From Rhizobium altiplani (GTDB taxonomy: Bacteria; Pseudomonadota; Alphaproteobacteria; Rhizobiales; Rhizobiaceae): a stretch of DNA of 64,000 nt. The notes below the pieces were generated by a model. That model did not search any database, was not told where the DNA came from, and was given only the letters and a program-made list of their open reading frames with translations. Within the stretch, counting starts at the first letter, position 1, and the number at the start of each line of letters is the position of its first letter. The stretch spans positions 37,732 to 101,731 of the forward strand of contig NZ_LNCD01000103.1 in the NCBI RefSeq assembly GCF_001542405.1, given 5' to 3'. The position numbers and the translations under genes were made by a program. This document shows positions 17,644-27,769 of the stretch, piece by piece.

Positions 17644-20556
17644 GTGCTTTCTTATTCCTTTGGTCCATATGTGCTTGTACCGGAGCGGCAGTCGCTGATG
17701 CGGGATCAGACGGCCGTCCGTATCGGTAGCCGCGCTCTGGAAATTTTGGCGGCCCTGATTGAGCGACCCGGCGAGCTGGTGGGTAAGGCTGAGCTTGTGT
17801 CGCGGGCCTGGCCGGATACTTTCGTCGAGGAAAGCAATCTCAAGGTGAACGTTGCGGCACTTCGTCGGGTGCTTGGGGATGCCCCCGACGGCACGCAGTA
17901 TATAGCGACGGTGAGCGGCAGGGGTTATCAGTTCGTGTTTCCCGTGCATGCTTTCGGACAAAGTGACGCCTCCGTCACGGCGAAGCCTCAGGGTGGTACC
18001 CGGACACATAACCTGCCGATTTCAGCAACACGTCTGGTGGGAAGAGATCCTGCCATAGATGCGATCGGGCGTGCCCTTGAGGTCTCACGCCTCGTGACGA
18101 TCGTGGGTCCGGGTGGCGTCGGCAAGACGAGGTTGGCGCTCGCGATCGCTGACCGACTGACCGCGGCTTATGAGCACGGCGTCTGGTTCGTTGATCTGGC
18201 GACTGTGAACGATGCAACGCTCGTACCGACCGCGATCGCCACGGCAATCGGATTGAGAGTTCACTCGGCAAATATCAAAGCTGCGATCGCCGCCTTTGCG
18301 GTCGACCGGGATTTCATGCTTGTCCTCGACAATTGTGAACATGTTGTCGAAGCGGTGGCTGCTTGCGCAGACGCGTTTCTGGCTGCTGCAGCAAGGGTGC
18401 GAATTCTCGCGACAAGCCGAGAACCAATACGGGTTCTTGGAGAACAGATCCACCGCCTGCCGCCGCTCGAAACCCCACCGGAGACGTCGGGACTTTCTGC
18501 GGCCGGGGCGTTGGCGTTCCCAGCCGTCGAGCTCTTTGTCGAGCGCGCGGCTGGAAGTCGCAACGAGTTCAAGCTTAGCGACGACAACGCACCAATCGTT
18601 GCCGAGATCTGCCGCAGGCTCGATGGGCTTGCACTCGCGATCGAACTTGCAGCGCCTCGACTGGAGGCATTCAGTACACGCGAACTCCTCGATATTCTTT
18701 CCGATCAATCTCATATGTTGAGCGATAGGCGTGGCCGTGATGCTCGCCACCATACCTTGGCTGCGACGCTGGACTGGAGCTACAGTCTTCTCGTCGAGCC
18801 TGAGCGCGTCCTGTTGCGACGCCTCTCCGTCTTTGCCGGCGCCTTCAGTCTCGAATCCGCTTGCGCTGTTGCGGTCGACGAAGGTCGCCCCCGCTCTGAA
18901 TGCATTCACGCTGTCGCGAACCTCGTTGCGAAGTCGCTGGTCTCGACGGAGAGGGGAGAGTTCGGGACGCAGTACAGATTGCTCGATACGACACGCAGAT
19001 ATGCGTTGCAGAAACTTGCCGAAAGCGGCGAAAGCGACAGCATGCGTCAACGCCACGCCGAACACCTCCTCGAACTCGCCAAACGCGCCGAGGCCGAATG
19101 GAAAATTCGGCCGACCGCCGACTGGCTCGCCGAGTACGGGCGGAAGATGGATGATATCCGCAGTGCTTTGGGTTGGGCGTTCTCCGGGAACCGCAGCGGT
19201 GCCATCGGCGTAGCGCTCACGGTAGCGGCTCTTCCCTTCTGGGAGCATCTATCGCTCATGGAGGAGTGTCGCGCGGGGGCGGAACACTCTCTTGGCAGTC
19301 GCTTTGCCAATTGCCGCAATGCGGGGGACGAAATGAAGCTGCAATTTGCCTATGGAACCGCGCTACTTCATACGCGGGGCCCCCTCCCCGAGGTCAAGGC
19401 AGCCTGGACGGCAGCACTCGGTTGCGCCGACTCGCTCGGCGACACCGACTACAAGCTCAGATGTCTCTGGGGGTTGTGCGACTATTTCACATGGACGGGC
19501 GACCATCGCGCCGCCTTGGCGATGGCGGAAAAAATCCGAGAGCTGGCAACCGATCGCGGCGACCTCGACGCACGCAATAATGTCGACAGGCAGACGGGAA
19601 CTGCCCTGCGTTACCTCGGCGAGCTTGCCGATGCACAGCATCACCTTGAACGCATGATAGGCAGATACATTCCTCCCGTGACTCGCTCGGACACTGCGCG
19701 GTTTCAATTGGACCCGCGATCTGCGGCGCGGGGCACCCTTGCAAACGTTACCTGGCTACAGGGGTATCCCGACAAGGCGGTTGCGATGGCACAGCGTCAA
19801 TTGGAAGAAGCGCGCGCCGCGCAACATGCCCTCGCGCTCTGCAATGCCGTGGTCCATACTGCCTGCCCGATCGCACTGCTGACGGGAGACGTTGTTGCCG
19901 CTGAGCGCCTGCTTGTCGCCATCGAAGCTCATGTCGCCGAACACGCCATGACGGTTTGGAGTGCCATGGGCCGCTGCTTGCGCGCGGAGTGGCTTCTGCA
20001 GAGCGGCGACGCATCTGGACTGGCAGTCTTGAGAGGCGCGCTTGATGAGCTTCTCGCTGTGGACTTCCGCATGCGGTGCCCATTCTACATCGGCGTCTAT
20101 GCTGCAGATCTGGGAAAATATGGAGACGTCGAAGCGGGGCGCGTGGCAATCGACGAGGCCCTCGCACTTTCGGCTTCGACCGGCGAAATTTGGTGCATGC
20201 CTGAACTGTTGCGCATAAAGGCGGATTTGTTGGGCAAGAAGGGCGACCACCGGGCCGACAAACCCGCCGAGGCACTTTACATGCAAGCAATCGATCTGGC
20301 ACGTCGGCAGGGCGCACTGTCATGGGAGTTGCGCGCGGCGACGGCTCTGGCCGAGCACTGGCTTCAGACTGATCAAGACGTCAAGGCTGCGGAAGTTTTG
20401 GCGCCCGTCTACGGGCGCTTCAACGACGGGTTCGCAACCCGTGATCTTATTAGAGCTCGCGAGCTCCTCAATGTTTTGGACGTCGGCAAGGGGCGCGCGG
20501 CCGCCGTCTCCGTCACTCGGCGCGGAAAGCGTACTCAGTCTGCTCCCGAGCAGTAA
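17644..20556 (+). CDS. Winged-helix / NB-ARC-like ATPase regulator with TPR-like C-terminus
   Basis: A 970-residue one-component regulator. Residues 1-105 are an OmpR/PhoB-type winged helix (FVEESNLKVNVAALRRVLGD, then GRGYQFV), followed by a STAND-type ATPase with Walker A GPGGVGKT (155-162) and Walker B LVLDNCEHV. The C-terminal half is helical, TPR-like. Such proteins resemble CadC-headed, LuxR/AfsR-like regulators. The start is GTG; I see no strong RBS. Its end overlaps the convergent MFS gene by 44 bp. The regulated genes are unknown. Confidence 0.88.
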   Translation: MLSYSFGPYVLVPERQSLMRDQTAVRIGSRALEILAALIERPGELVGKAELVSRAWPDTFVEESNLKVNVAALRRVLGDAPDGTQYIATVSGRGYQFVFPVHAFGQSDASVTAKPQGGTRTHNLPISATRLVGRDPAIDAIGRALEVSRLVTIVGPGGVGKTRLALAIADRLTAAYEHGVWFVDLATVNDATLVPTAIATAIGLRVHSANIKAAIAAFAVDRDFMLVLDNCEHVVEAVAACADAFLAAAARVRILATSREPIRVLGEQIHRLPPLETPPETSGLSAAGALAFPAVELFVERAAGSRNEFKLSDDNAPIVAEICRRLDGLALAIELAAPRLEAFSTRELLDILSDQSHMLSDRRGRDARHHTLAATLDWSYSLLVEPERVLLRRLSVFAGAFSLESACAVAVDEGRPRSECIHAVANLVAKSLVSTERGEFGTQYRLLDTTRRYALQKLAESGESDSMRQRHAEHLLELAKRAEAEWKIRPTADWLAEYGRKMDDIRSALGWAFSGNRSGAIGVALTVAALPFWEHLSLMEECRAGAEHSLGSRFANCRNAGDEMKLQFAYGTALLHTRGPLPEVKAAWTAALGCADSLGDTDYKLRCLWGLCDYFTWTGDHRAALAMAEKIRELATDRGDLDARNNVDRQTGTALRYLGELADAQHHLERMIGRYIPPVTRSDTARFQLDPRSAARGTLANVTWLQGYPDKAVAMAQRQLEEARAAQHALALCNAVVHTACPIALLTGDVVAAERLLVAIEAHVAEHAMTVWSAMGRCLRAEWLLQSGDASGLAVLRGALDELLAVDFRMRCPFYIGVYAADLGKYGDVEAGRVAIDEALALSASTGEIWCMPELLRIKADLLGKKGDHRADKPAEALYMQAIDLARRQGALSWELRAATALAEHWLQTDQDVKAAEVLAPVYGRFNDGFATRDLIRARELLNVLDVGKGRAAAVSVTRRGKRTQSAPEQ

Positions 20557-21754
20557 GCGATCGCGTACGACCATCCAGGATCAGAAGCACGGGAGCGATC
20601 GCCGCAATGACGGCAAAGATCGTGAAGGCCTCGAGGTAGTGGGTGCCTTCGGCCGCCATGATATGCAACGAGGCCGGTCCGAGGCCGGCGCCAAACGTCA
20701 AAGCCATGTAGTTGATGCCGAAGAGCTTACCGAAGCTGCGCATTCCGAAGCGCTTGGCCAGAAGGTAACCGATCGCGTCACCTTCCGCTCCGGTGGCAAG
20801 GCCGAAAAAGACGGCGCTGACATAGACTGGGATGAGACCCTCCGAGCTCAGTAAAATGAGGTGACCGACAGCGGGTGACAAAAAGGCCAGGCTGGTCAAT
20901 GGCACCGGCGGCAATCTGTCGAGTAACGCCCCGTAGCCGAGGCGCATGGCGATGAAAGCGAGGCCCACAAGGCTCATGACAAAAGCTGCATTCGCCGGAT
21001 CGGCGCCGCGATCCGCCAAAACGACAGGGAGTGAAATCGATCCGGCCGCAGCAGCGAAGTAATTGAAAAAGAAGGCGGCCAGCATCAGCCAGAAGCTGGC
21101 GGTTTCCACCGCCTGGCGAACAGTGTGGCCCTCGCCCCCTGAACCCACGACCTCCCGACGTGCAGGTGGGTCGCGAACAACGAAAAGCGCGACGGGTAGC
21201 GTAGCCGCCATGGACACCAGACCAGCAGCCACAAAGGCAAAGCGCCAGCCCCACACGGAAATCAGGAATGCGAGGAAGGGAGGAACCGTGGCGATCCCAA
21301 GTCCAACGAAGGCAAGCATGGCACCCAATGCGAGACCGCGTCGTGAGGAGAACCATCCGACGATCATATAGGTATAGGGCACGCCGGTCTGCGCGGCGCC
21401 CATGAGGCTCGCCACAACGACGGCCACGATGAATGTCTCCAGGCTATTTGGCGCGATTCCCACACCAACCAGGCCGATCGCCATCGACACGGATGAAACA
21501 ATAAGCACCCGACGTGGACCGAACCGATCCGTTAGTGCCCCCACGACGGGCGACATGAGACCGTTTACGATGGCTATCGGGGCGACCACGGCGGCCACCA
21601 CTGTCCGATCCCACTGAGTATCCGCGGTGATCGGTACAATGAAAACGCTAAAGCCATAGATCAGCACGATCCCGATGCTGAAATACATACCCACGCCTGC
21701 ACCCAACACGATTGCAATCCGTCTGGTTCGCCCCGTCGTCCTGTCCATACCCAT
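20513..21754 (-). CDS. MFS transporter (OFA/monocarboxylate-like)
   Basis: About 413 residues with 12 predicted membrane helices; the first helix is RIAIVLGAGVGMYFSIGIVL. The pattern near GLMSPVVGALTDRFGPRRV is the MFS loop 2-3 motif. It resembles oxalate/formate or monocarboxylate carriers; the substrate is not determinable. I favour the ATG at 21754 (AAAGG upstream) over the earlier in-frame start. It is divergent from the VOC/ABM/SDR genes, with 172 bp between, which may be a shared control region. Confidence 0.85.
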   Translation of the reverse strand: MGMDRTTGRTRRIAIVLGAGVGMYFSIGIVLIYGFSVFIVPITADTQWDRTVVAAVVAPIAIVNGLMSPVVGALTDRFGPRRVLIVSSVSMAIGLVGVGIAPNSLETFIVAVVVASLMGAAQTGVPYTYMIVGWFSSRRGLALGAMLAFVGLGIATVPPFLAFLISVWGWRFAFVAAGLVSMAATLPVALFVVRDPPARREVVGSGGEGHTVRQAVETASFWLMLAAFFFNYFAAAAGSISLPVVLADRGADPANAAFVMSLVGLAFIAMRLGYGALLDRLPPVPLTSLAFLSPAVGHLILLSSEGLIPVYVSAVFFGLATGAEGDAIGYLLAKRFGMRSFGKLFGINYMALTFGAGLGPASLHIMAAEGTHYLEAFTIFAVIAAIAPVLLILDGRTRSLTAREQTEYAFRAE

Positions 21755-21926
21755 ATGAGCCTTTGGTTGGTGCCGCTCTCGGAGACCGCAGTCCGCCCAC
21801 AGGCGTCGATATCGTACTGACGGGATTGCTGCTCGGTTCACCGAATTTCCCCGATCTTAACCAGCCTCGCAAGCGCATCCACGTTAGAATTTTCGCAATC
21901 ACCCCAACGAACCACGGGAGCTAACG

Positions 21927-22778
21927 ATGTCGCGCACGCAAAAGACTTCCATCCAACCGGACGACCCGGATCGCCGAGCTGTTCTTTGCGCTGCGGGAGG
22001 CGTTGCGCTCGGCGGAATTGCCGCCGCCCTCGGCGGTAGCGCCACTGCCTTCGCCGAGGAAACACCGGCAGCAACCCGCGCCACGGGTTCGCTAGGCGCC
22101 CGGCTCCAGGGTGTGCAGCATTTCGGCCTCACCGTACAAAACATGGAACGCGCTTATGAGTTCTACACGGCAGTGCTCGGCGGAACCGAAGTCTTTCGCC
22201 ACGGTGATTTCCAAGGCGACGCGGTCCAGAACACGCTTTTGGCCGACCAGGAAATTCTCGCCAATCAACTCGGCGTAAATCCACGGACAATCGGCGTTCC
22301 CGATCTCAGAGGAGGCACCCAACGCCTCGACGTGCGGTTCATTCAGTTCGATAATGTCGTAATCGAATTGTTGCAGTATCGCGATGCCGACCAGCCGATG
22401 GGCGGCCCAAAGGCTTTCGCCGAACCGCTGGAGCACATGAGCCCGGCCTTCCCGCGAATGATGCACATCTGCTTCCATGTCGGAGACGATGTCGACTTCA
22501 ACCAGTTCATCGCCGATCTCGAGGCGGAGTCCGCACGACGCGGAATGACGCAGGTACGAGCAAATCGCATCATTCGCGTTTCGACTGAAGAGGAGCGAAA
22601 GGCGGCTCCTTTGAGTGCTAACACCAACAAGGTGACCGTCGCGCCATCAGACGGATGGGAACTGATCTATTGCAAAGGCCCGGAGGGGGAACAGCTGGAG
22701 TTCGTGAAGGCGCTCGGGCCGGTGAAAAAGCGGTTTGCCGACGCGCTGGCAGCGCATCTCCAACTCGCCGCGAAGTAG
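21927..22778 (+). CDS. Exported VOC-family (glyoxalase/dioxygenase-like) protein
   Basis: A 283-residue protein with a twin-arginine-like leader (DRRAVLCAAGGVALGG... ending near ATAFAEE, about residue 43) and a VOC fold (LQGVQHFGLTVQNMERAYEFYTAVLGG). Export to the periplasm is likely. VOC proteins isomerise, cleave or bind small hydrophobic or electrophilic molecules. It heads a same-strand set with an exported ABM-domain protein and a short-chain dehydrogenase, suggesting processing of an aromatic or quinone-like compound. That is inference. Confidence 0.85.
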   Translation: MSRTQKTSIQPDDPDRRAVLCAAGGVALGGIAAALGGSATAFAEETPAATRATGSLGARLQGVQHFGLTVQNMERAYEFYTAVLGGTEVFRHGDFQGDAVQNTLLADQEILANQLGVNPRTIGVPDLRGGTQRLDVRFIQFDNVVIELLQYRDADQPMGGPKAFAEPLEHMSPAFPRMMHICFHVGDDVDFNQFIADLEAESARRGMTQVRANRIIRVSTEEERKAAPLSANTNKVTVAPSDGWELIYCKGPEGEQLEFVKALGPVKKRFADALAAHLQLAAK

Positions 22779-22863
22779 ACCCAAAAGGCATCGACATCAC
22801 GTCTCAAACCGGTCCCGGCTTTGGCAGCGGCCACTGCGATGGGGCGAGAAAGGGAGATATGAC

Positions 22864-23292
22864 ATGATCAGAGCATTGCGGCTGCAAACCTCGGCTATTC
22901 TGCTTGGTGGCCTGCTCGCGGGAACAGTTCTCCAAAAGGAAGCGCTCGCACAGGAAGGTCCGGGACAGGGCTATGCCAAAATTGCCAGCGGAGCTTACTC
23001 GGTCGTTGCCGAGGTCCGTGCCAAACCGGGCAAGGAGACCGAACTGAGAGCCATCACGCTTCCACTCATCGACCTCGTGCGTAGCGATCCTGCAAACCTC
23101 GTCTACTTCCTGCAGGAGAGCCGAGAGACCCCCGGACACTTCATCTTCTACGAGATATTTGCCAACGAAACCGACTTCGAGGCCCATAACGCAATGCCTT
23201 ATGTGAAGGAGTGGTTTGCCAAGCTACCAGAACTCGCTGACGGGGGCGTTAAGGTGATGCGAATGCAAATTCTGGCACCGGCCAGCGACTAG
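22864..23292 (+). CDS. Exported antibiotic-biosynthesis-monooxygenase (ABM) domain protein
   Basis: A 142-residue protein with an N-terminal signal peptide (about residues 1-28, ending ALAQE) and an ABM domain (YSVVAEVRAKPGKETELRA, then YFLQESRETPGHFIFYEIF). ABM-fold enzymes include quinol monooxygenases such as YgiN. AGGGAG precedes the ATG. It lies 85 bp downstream of the VOC gene and 112 bp upstream of the SDR gene, probably in one transcript. Confidence 0.85.
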   Translation: MIRALRLQTSAILLGGLLAGTVLQKEALAQEGPGQGYAKIASGAYSVVAEVRAKPGKETELRAITLPLIDLVRSDPANLVYFLQESRETPGHFIFYEIFANETDFEAHNAMPYVKEWFAKLPELADGGVKVMRMQILAPASD

Positions 23293-23404
23293 CAGGCCTG
23301 ACAAGACCATACGTCGGCGAATGAAGGCAATCGCGAATTGCGGGGAGAACACACCCACCCCGCGACGCCTTCGCCTGCGAGACCGTCAGACCGGGAGTTG
23401 CGAT

Positions 23405-24124
23405 ATGAGACTCAAAGGCAAGGTTGCATTGGTCACGGGAGCGGCTGGTGGTATTGGCTTCGCCGTGGCGGAACTCTTCGATAACGAGGGCGCCATCGTC
23501 GTCGCGGGCGACATCAAGCCGCCTGAGCAATCATACCCCGAAGGGGTTGAAGCGGTGACACTTGATGTCACCAGCGAAGAGCAATGGGCAACCGTCGTTA
23601 GCGCGATCCTCCGGAAGCATGGCCGCCTGGACGTGCTCGTAAATAACGCCGGCATTATCGCTTACGAACCCCTCGACAAGCTGGAGATGAAGGACTGGCT
23701 GAAGATGATCGCCGTCGACCAGACCGGCGTCTTCCTCGGCATGCGGGAAGCAGTTCGTGTCATGCGCAAGCAGCAGGCGGGTTCGATCGTCAACATCTCC
23801 TCGATATGGGGCAGTGCGGCAGTTTCAGGTGCGCATTCCTACCATGCCGCCAAAGGTGCTGTCCGCAACATGTCCAAAAACGCAGCGATAACGTTCGTAT
23901 CCGACGGCATCAGGGTCAACTCCGTGCATCCGGGCTTCATACATACGCCGTTGACGGACCAACAGGCGCCAGCACTCAACGATGCCGTCATCGCCATGAC
24001 TCCGATGAAACGCGGCGGCAAGCCGATCGAGATCGCATATGGCTGTCTGTACCTGGCTTCCGAAGAGGCAAGCTACGTGACCGGCATCGAATTGAATATC
24101 GACGGGGGCTATCTGGCCCAGTAG
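23405..24124 (+). CDS. Short-chain dehydrogenase/reductase
   Basis: A 239-residue classical SDR: cofactor motif TGAAGGIG near residue 13, NNAG near 85, and the active site Ser plus YHAAK (Tyr and Lys) near 150-155. It reduces or oxidises a carbonyl/alcohol with NAD(P). GGGAG precedes the ATG at 23405; earlier in-frame starts lack an RBS. Third gene of the VOC/ABM/SDR set. Confidence 0.9.
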   Translation: MRLKGKVALVTGAAGGIGFAVAELFDNEGAIVVAGDIKPPEQSYPEGVEAVTLDVTSEEQWATVVSAILRKHGRLDVLVNNAGIIAYEPLDKLEMKDWLKMIAVDQTGVFLGMREAVRVMRKQQAGSIVNISSIWGSAAVSGAHSYHAAKGAVRNMSKNAAITFVSDGIRVNSVHPGFIHTPLTDQQAPALNDAVIAMTPMKRGGKPIEIAYGCLYLASEEASYVTGIELNIDGGYLAQ

Positions 24125-24380
24125 CGCGAGGGGAAATGCGGCCCAGAAAAAGGCCCTGTCTTGCAAGCCGCTCCAGGCGCGGCCGGCAATCGCGGCACGG
24201 CGTAGGATCGCTCACGGGATGGCTGCAGCACATTTTTCGGAGCTAAGCGTCATTTAACAGTCGTGATGCCTTCTCAGCAGTAAGGTTCTCGGTGGCGGCA
24301 CCCTTGACCGGCTGCTGAAACTCCAAATGAAACAAACCGCGTCGTGACGAGGCGGTCACCTTAAATCAACGGAGGCCAAA

Positions 24381-25613
24381 ATGCTCAGTAAAGCCTTTGA
24401 AGCCCAATGCGCCGCTGTAAACGTTCACTGTACTGACCAGCGACAACGGCAGAAAGCCGGCCTCACTCTCTTCGCTCTTGCGCTCGGAAGCTTCTGTATT
24501 GGCACATCCGAATTCGCGAGTATGGGAATTCTGCAGCTGTTCTCGGCGAGTTTGCAGATCGATCTGCCGGCCGCCACGAACGCGATAACAGCATACGCAT
24601 TCGGTGTCGTGATCGGTGCGCCCCTCGTCACGCTGGCCGCGGCTCATCTTAACCGCAGAACTTTGCTTCTGTTGCTTATGACTGTCTTCGTGTGCGGAAA
24701 CATCCTCTCCGCCTTGGCGACAGGCCTCGGTACGCTTGCGGTGGCTCGCTTTATCAGTGGCGTGCCTCAAGGCGCCTACTTCGGGGCGGGGGCTGTCGTG
24801 GCATCATATATTGTCGGCCCGGGACATGGTGGGAAGGCGTTCGCCCTCGTGATGAGCGGCCTGACGATTGCCACGATCGTCGGATCACCCCTCGCCACCT
24901 TCCTCGGCCAAAACCTGGGGTGGAGGAATACCTACTTTGCCGTTGCAACTCTCGGCGTGCTGTCCGCCGCCGCGTTGTGGCTATGGCTTCCTCGGACGAA
25001 TGCCTTGAATGGCGGTTCAATCGTCCGCGAACTAAGTTCGCTCGGCAAACCGGCGGTCTGGTGGATGATGCTGGTGGCAGCGCTTGGCGTATCGAGCATC
25101 TTTGCCGTCTATACTTTCATCGGCCCTTTCGTGACCGATGTCGTTTCGATGAGCCCGGGATGGATCCCGATCGCTCTCGCCCTGTTCGGCATCGGCATGA
25201 CGGCAGGAAACCTTCTTGGCGGCAGAATTGCTGACCTACACCCGGCACGCGGCATTGTGGTGGGTTTCGGCAGCGCCGTGATCGTACTCGCGATCGTTGC
25301 CAGTTTCGGCTCCAGCGCCCCCACGCTTTTCGTCGGGCTTTTCTGCGTTGGGGCAACCATGATGACAGCAATACCCACGATCCAGGTCCGCCTTACGCGA
25401 CTTGCGCCGGAAGCCCCAACTTTGATGGGTGCCATGAACCTGGCCGCTCTCAACGTCGCAAATGCCATCGGCGCCTTTGCGGGTGGGCTGGCCATCGGAA
25501 GCGGCTTGGGTTTGCTCTCTGCGGTATGGGCAGGGTTTTGCCTCACCCTTCTGGGACTTGGCGCATTCGCACTTGTCCTGCGCGGCAGTCCGCGCATGGC
25601 TCCCGCGCAATGA
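24381..25613 (+). CDS. MFS efflux transporter (AraJ/DHA1-like)
   Basis: A 410-residue 12-helix MFS protein with the start LFALALGSFCIGTSEFASMGIL, typical of the AraJ/sugar-efflux and Cmr-type DHA1 families. GGAGG sits just before the ATG. It probably exports a drug or metabolite. Separated by 256 bp from the SDR gene, so an independent promoter is likely; the gap itself holds no clear gene. Confidence 0.88.
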   Translation: MLSKAFEAQCAAVNVHCTDQRQRQKAGLTLFALALGSFCIGTSEFASMGILQLFSASLQIDLPAATNAITAYAFGVVIGAPLVTLAAAHLNRRTLLLLLMTVFVCGNILSALATGLGTLAVARFISGVPQGAYFGAGAVVASYIVGPGHGGKAFALVMSGLTIATIVGSPLATFLGQNLGWRNTYFAVATLGVLSAAALWLWLPRTNALNGGSIVRELSSLGKPAVWWMMLVAALGVSSIFAVYTFIGPFVTDVVSMSPGWIPIALALFGIGMTAGNLLGGRIADLHPARGIVVGFGSAVIVLAIVASFGSSAPTLFVGLFCVGATMMTAIPTIQVRLTRLAPEAPTLMGAMNLAALNVANAIGAFAGGLAIGSGLGLLSAVWAGFCLTLLGLGAFALVLRGSPRMAPAQ

Positions 25614-25638
25614 GCAGTGACATTCAAGCAAGCACAAG

Positions 25639-25664
25639 GCTCGTCAGCAGCACCCACGACGAGC
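25639..25664 (+). terminator. Weak hairpin after the MFS gene
   Basis: A 7-bp perfect stem (GCTCGTC / GACGAGC) with a 12-nt loop starts 26 bp after the stop. There is no T-run, so termination is uncertain. Confidence 0.3.
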
Positions 25665-25826
25665 ATGAGTGCCATCGTCTACCCCTTGGTGTTGGATTTT
25701 AGTTGCCCTGGTGAGTAGATCTCCGTGAACCGCGTTCCTGTCGCCTGGACCGACCCCCATTGTTATCGAAATCTCGGAAGTCTCAAGAATGATCGGGGCT
25801 GAAGACTGAAGCGAAATTCTCACGCG

Positions 25827-27050
25827 CTAACTCCACAAGGCCGATATTGGAACAGCGGACAAACGTTCTCCGAAAGGGATCACCTTCTGGTGGTCATACA
25901 AGACCATGCCCGAAACAAACCGTTCTCCGGATGCTTCGGCCAGAATTCGCAATCCCGAAAAATCGGAATTCGAGACGGATGCTGCCGCTTTTATCTCGAT
26001 ACCGACGATCCGCCCTCTTGTATCTTCGATGACGATATCGACTTCGTTCTGCTGCTTGTCGCGAAAATGCGAAAACTCGAGGCGGGTTTGCGCGCCGCTG
26101 GCGAGTTTAAGGATCTCTCCAAAAACGAAAGTCTCCAGCAACGCCCCGAACTGACCCCTGTCGTCGCGAAGGCGGTCGAGAGAGAGGTCTCGAAGGGATG
26201 CGAGAAGGCCGGAATCGAGGAAATGTATTTTCGGTGTCTTCGTGAGACGTTTCAGTTTGTTGGAAAACCAGGGTTGTACGGTTCGAGCGAGAAAAAGGCT
26301 CTCGAAGATGCCGACATATTTTTGCGTTGTGATGTGGTTCATCCCAATGGCCGCGCCGATTCTGGAATAGTTCACGAGCTGTCCCGAATGCTCTGCCAGA
26401 ATGCGTAGCAGGCGCGGCATTTGAGCGATCTGCTCGATTTGCGCGACATCGCGAACGTCGCGTTGAACGATCGCCTGGATATAATCCGCATACCAGTCCT
26501 GTCTGCGGCTCAAGGTTTTGCGGCCCAGTGCCTCGGGATATCCACCGGCCAAAACTGCAGCCATAAGGTCGTCTCCGAAGACTGGCTCTCCGGCCTTGGC
26601 TTCGTTTCGAAAGGCGTCGCGCAGGAAGCTGCTGCCAGCGGTTCTGATCTCGCTTTGCGCAAGCGGCAGCAATCGAACGACCTCCATGCGCCCTGCGAGC
26701 GAGTCTGCCACGCGTGGCGACGTCATGAGATTGGCTGAACCGGTCAGAAGGAAACGCCCTGGGCGCTGGTCGGTATCCACGCTTTCCTTGATGGCCAACA
26801 ACAGCTCGGGCGCGCGCTGAATTTCATCGATGATGGCGCGATCCATACCTCTTACAAAGCCAACTGGATCCTGTCGCGCTGCGTCCAGGGTCGTTGCATT
26901 GTCCAGCGTGTAATACTCCTTCCCCTCGTTGGCCATCTTCTTGGCTAACGTCGTTTTTCCTGATTGTCTGGGACCGATGATCAGTACGACTCGCGTGTCT
27001 GACATTGCGTCGGCAATGCGTTGCTCAACGAGCCTTGGGTACAGCGCCAC
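25827..27050 (-). CDS. AAA ATPase with DUF4143 domain
   Basis: About 407 residues. A P-loop GPRQSGKTTLAKK lies near residue 25, Walker B-like AIIDEIQRAPELL follows, and the C-terminal DUF4143 nuclease-like part contains EVDIVIED and IEIKAA motifs. The family (AAA_14/DUF4143) is common on mobile and accessory DNA; function is not settled. I chose GTG at 27050 because AAAGGA lies 10 bases upstream and the protein then has the usual length and N-terminus (LYPRLVEQRI). The frame is open upstream into a cold-shock domain. Confidence 0.85.
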   Translation of the reverse strand: MALYPRLVEQRIADAMSDTRVVLIIGPRQSGKTTLAKKMANEGKEYYTLDNATTLDAARQDPVGFVRGMDRAIIDEIQRAPELLLAIKESVDTDQRPGRFLLTGSANLMTSPRVADSLAGRMEVVRLLPLAQSEIRTAGSSFLRDAFRNEAKAGEPVFGDDLMAAVLAGGYPEALGRKTLSRRQDWYADYIQAIVQRDVRDVAQIEQIAQMPRLLRILAEHSGQLVNYSRIGAAIGMNHITTQKYVGIFESLFLARTVQPWFSNKLKRLTKTPKIHFLDSGLLASLRDLSLDRLRDDRGQFGALLETFVFGEILKLASGAQTRLEFSHFRDKQQNEVDIVIEDTRGRIVGIEIKAAASVSNSDFSGLRILAEASGERFVSGMVLYDHQKVIPFGERLSAVPISALWS

Positions 27051-27359
27051 AGCTTCATTCCTTTGATGACTGTTTGAAACTAGGGCTATGACCGATTGAA
27101 AGTCAAGAAATGACCATTTGAAATCTGCATGGCGACTGATTGAAAGGATAGGCGCTCGATACTCAGAATAAAAATATGCTTGGCTTCGCCATCGCAAAGC
27201 TTGTCGGTGATGATCCGCTTGGGTGGCATTAGGCTGACGAGCAGTCGCCCGCCTCGCGGCATTGGATAATTTCCGCCGTGTACATAATGTCGCGCGAAAG
27301 GTTTCATGTTTTGCGGCCGCCTCCGGCCTATCGCTACATCCAAAATCAACGATGGACGC

Positions 27360-27560
27360 CTTGAAGGGATCGGCGACGGCCTTTCCGTAGCGTCGGTCAC
27401 GAGTAAGCTCATAAGCTATTTTTTGCCCGTCGCTCAGCCCTCGCAGACCGGATCGTTGGACGCTAGAGATGTGTACGCAAACATCCGCTGAACCATCGTC
27501 GGGTCCGATAAAGCCATAACCTTTCTCAGTGTTGAACCACTTGACGGTACCTGTTGCCAT
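27360..27560 (-). pseudogene. Cold-shock domain without its own stop codon
   Basis: The 67 codons from ATG 27560 (GAGGG upstream) encode a rhizobial CspA-like protein: RNP1 KGYGFI is intact, but RNP2 reads VCVHIS, with Cys in place of the usual Phe. Normal relatives stop near residue 69. Here the frame continues about 100 residues of low-similarity sequence and runs into the DUF4143 ATPase. Loss of the C-terminal codons and an RNA-contact aromatic suggests a decayed gene; a true fusion is the alternative. The 27051-27359 stretch has no other recognisable gene. Confidence 0.6.
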
Positions 27561-27769
27561 ATCGAACCCTCGCCTGGTAAGCGGCCCTTGTGAAGCAGTT
27601 CCATTCAGGGGCATTCTCCTTTCGCTGGAGAGAACATGCCCGAACTGCTTCGCGCAAAAGAGTCCGGAAAATCCTTCAGTACGACAAGCACCGGATACGA
27701 TCAACGAACGGCGACCATGCATTGCATTGCTTCGCGGACCGGACGAACATCAATGGTGGGAGAGCATCG

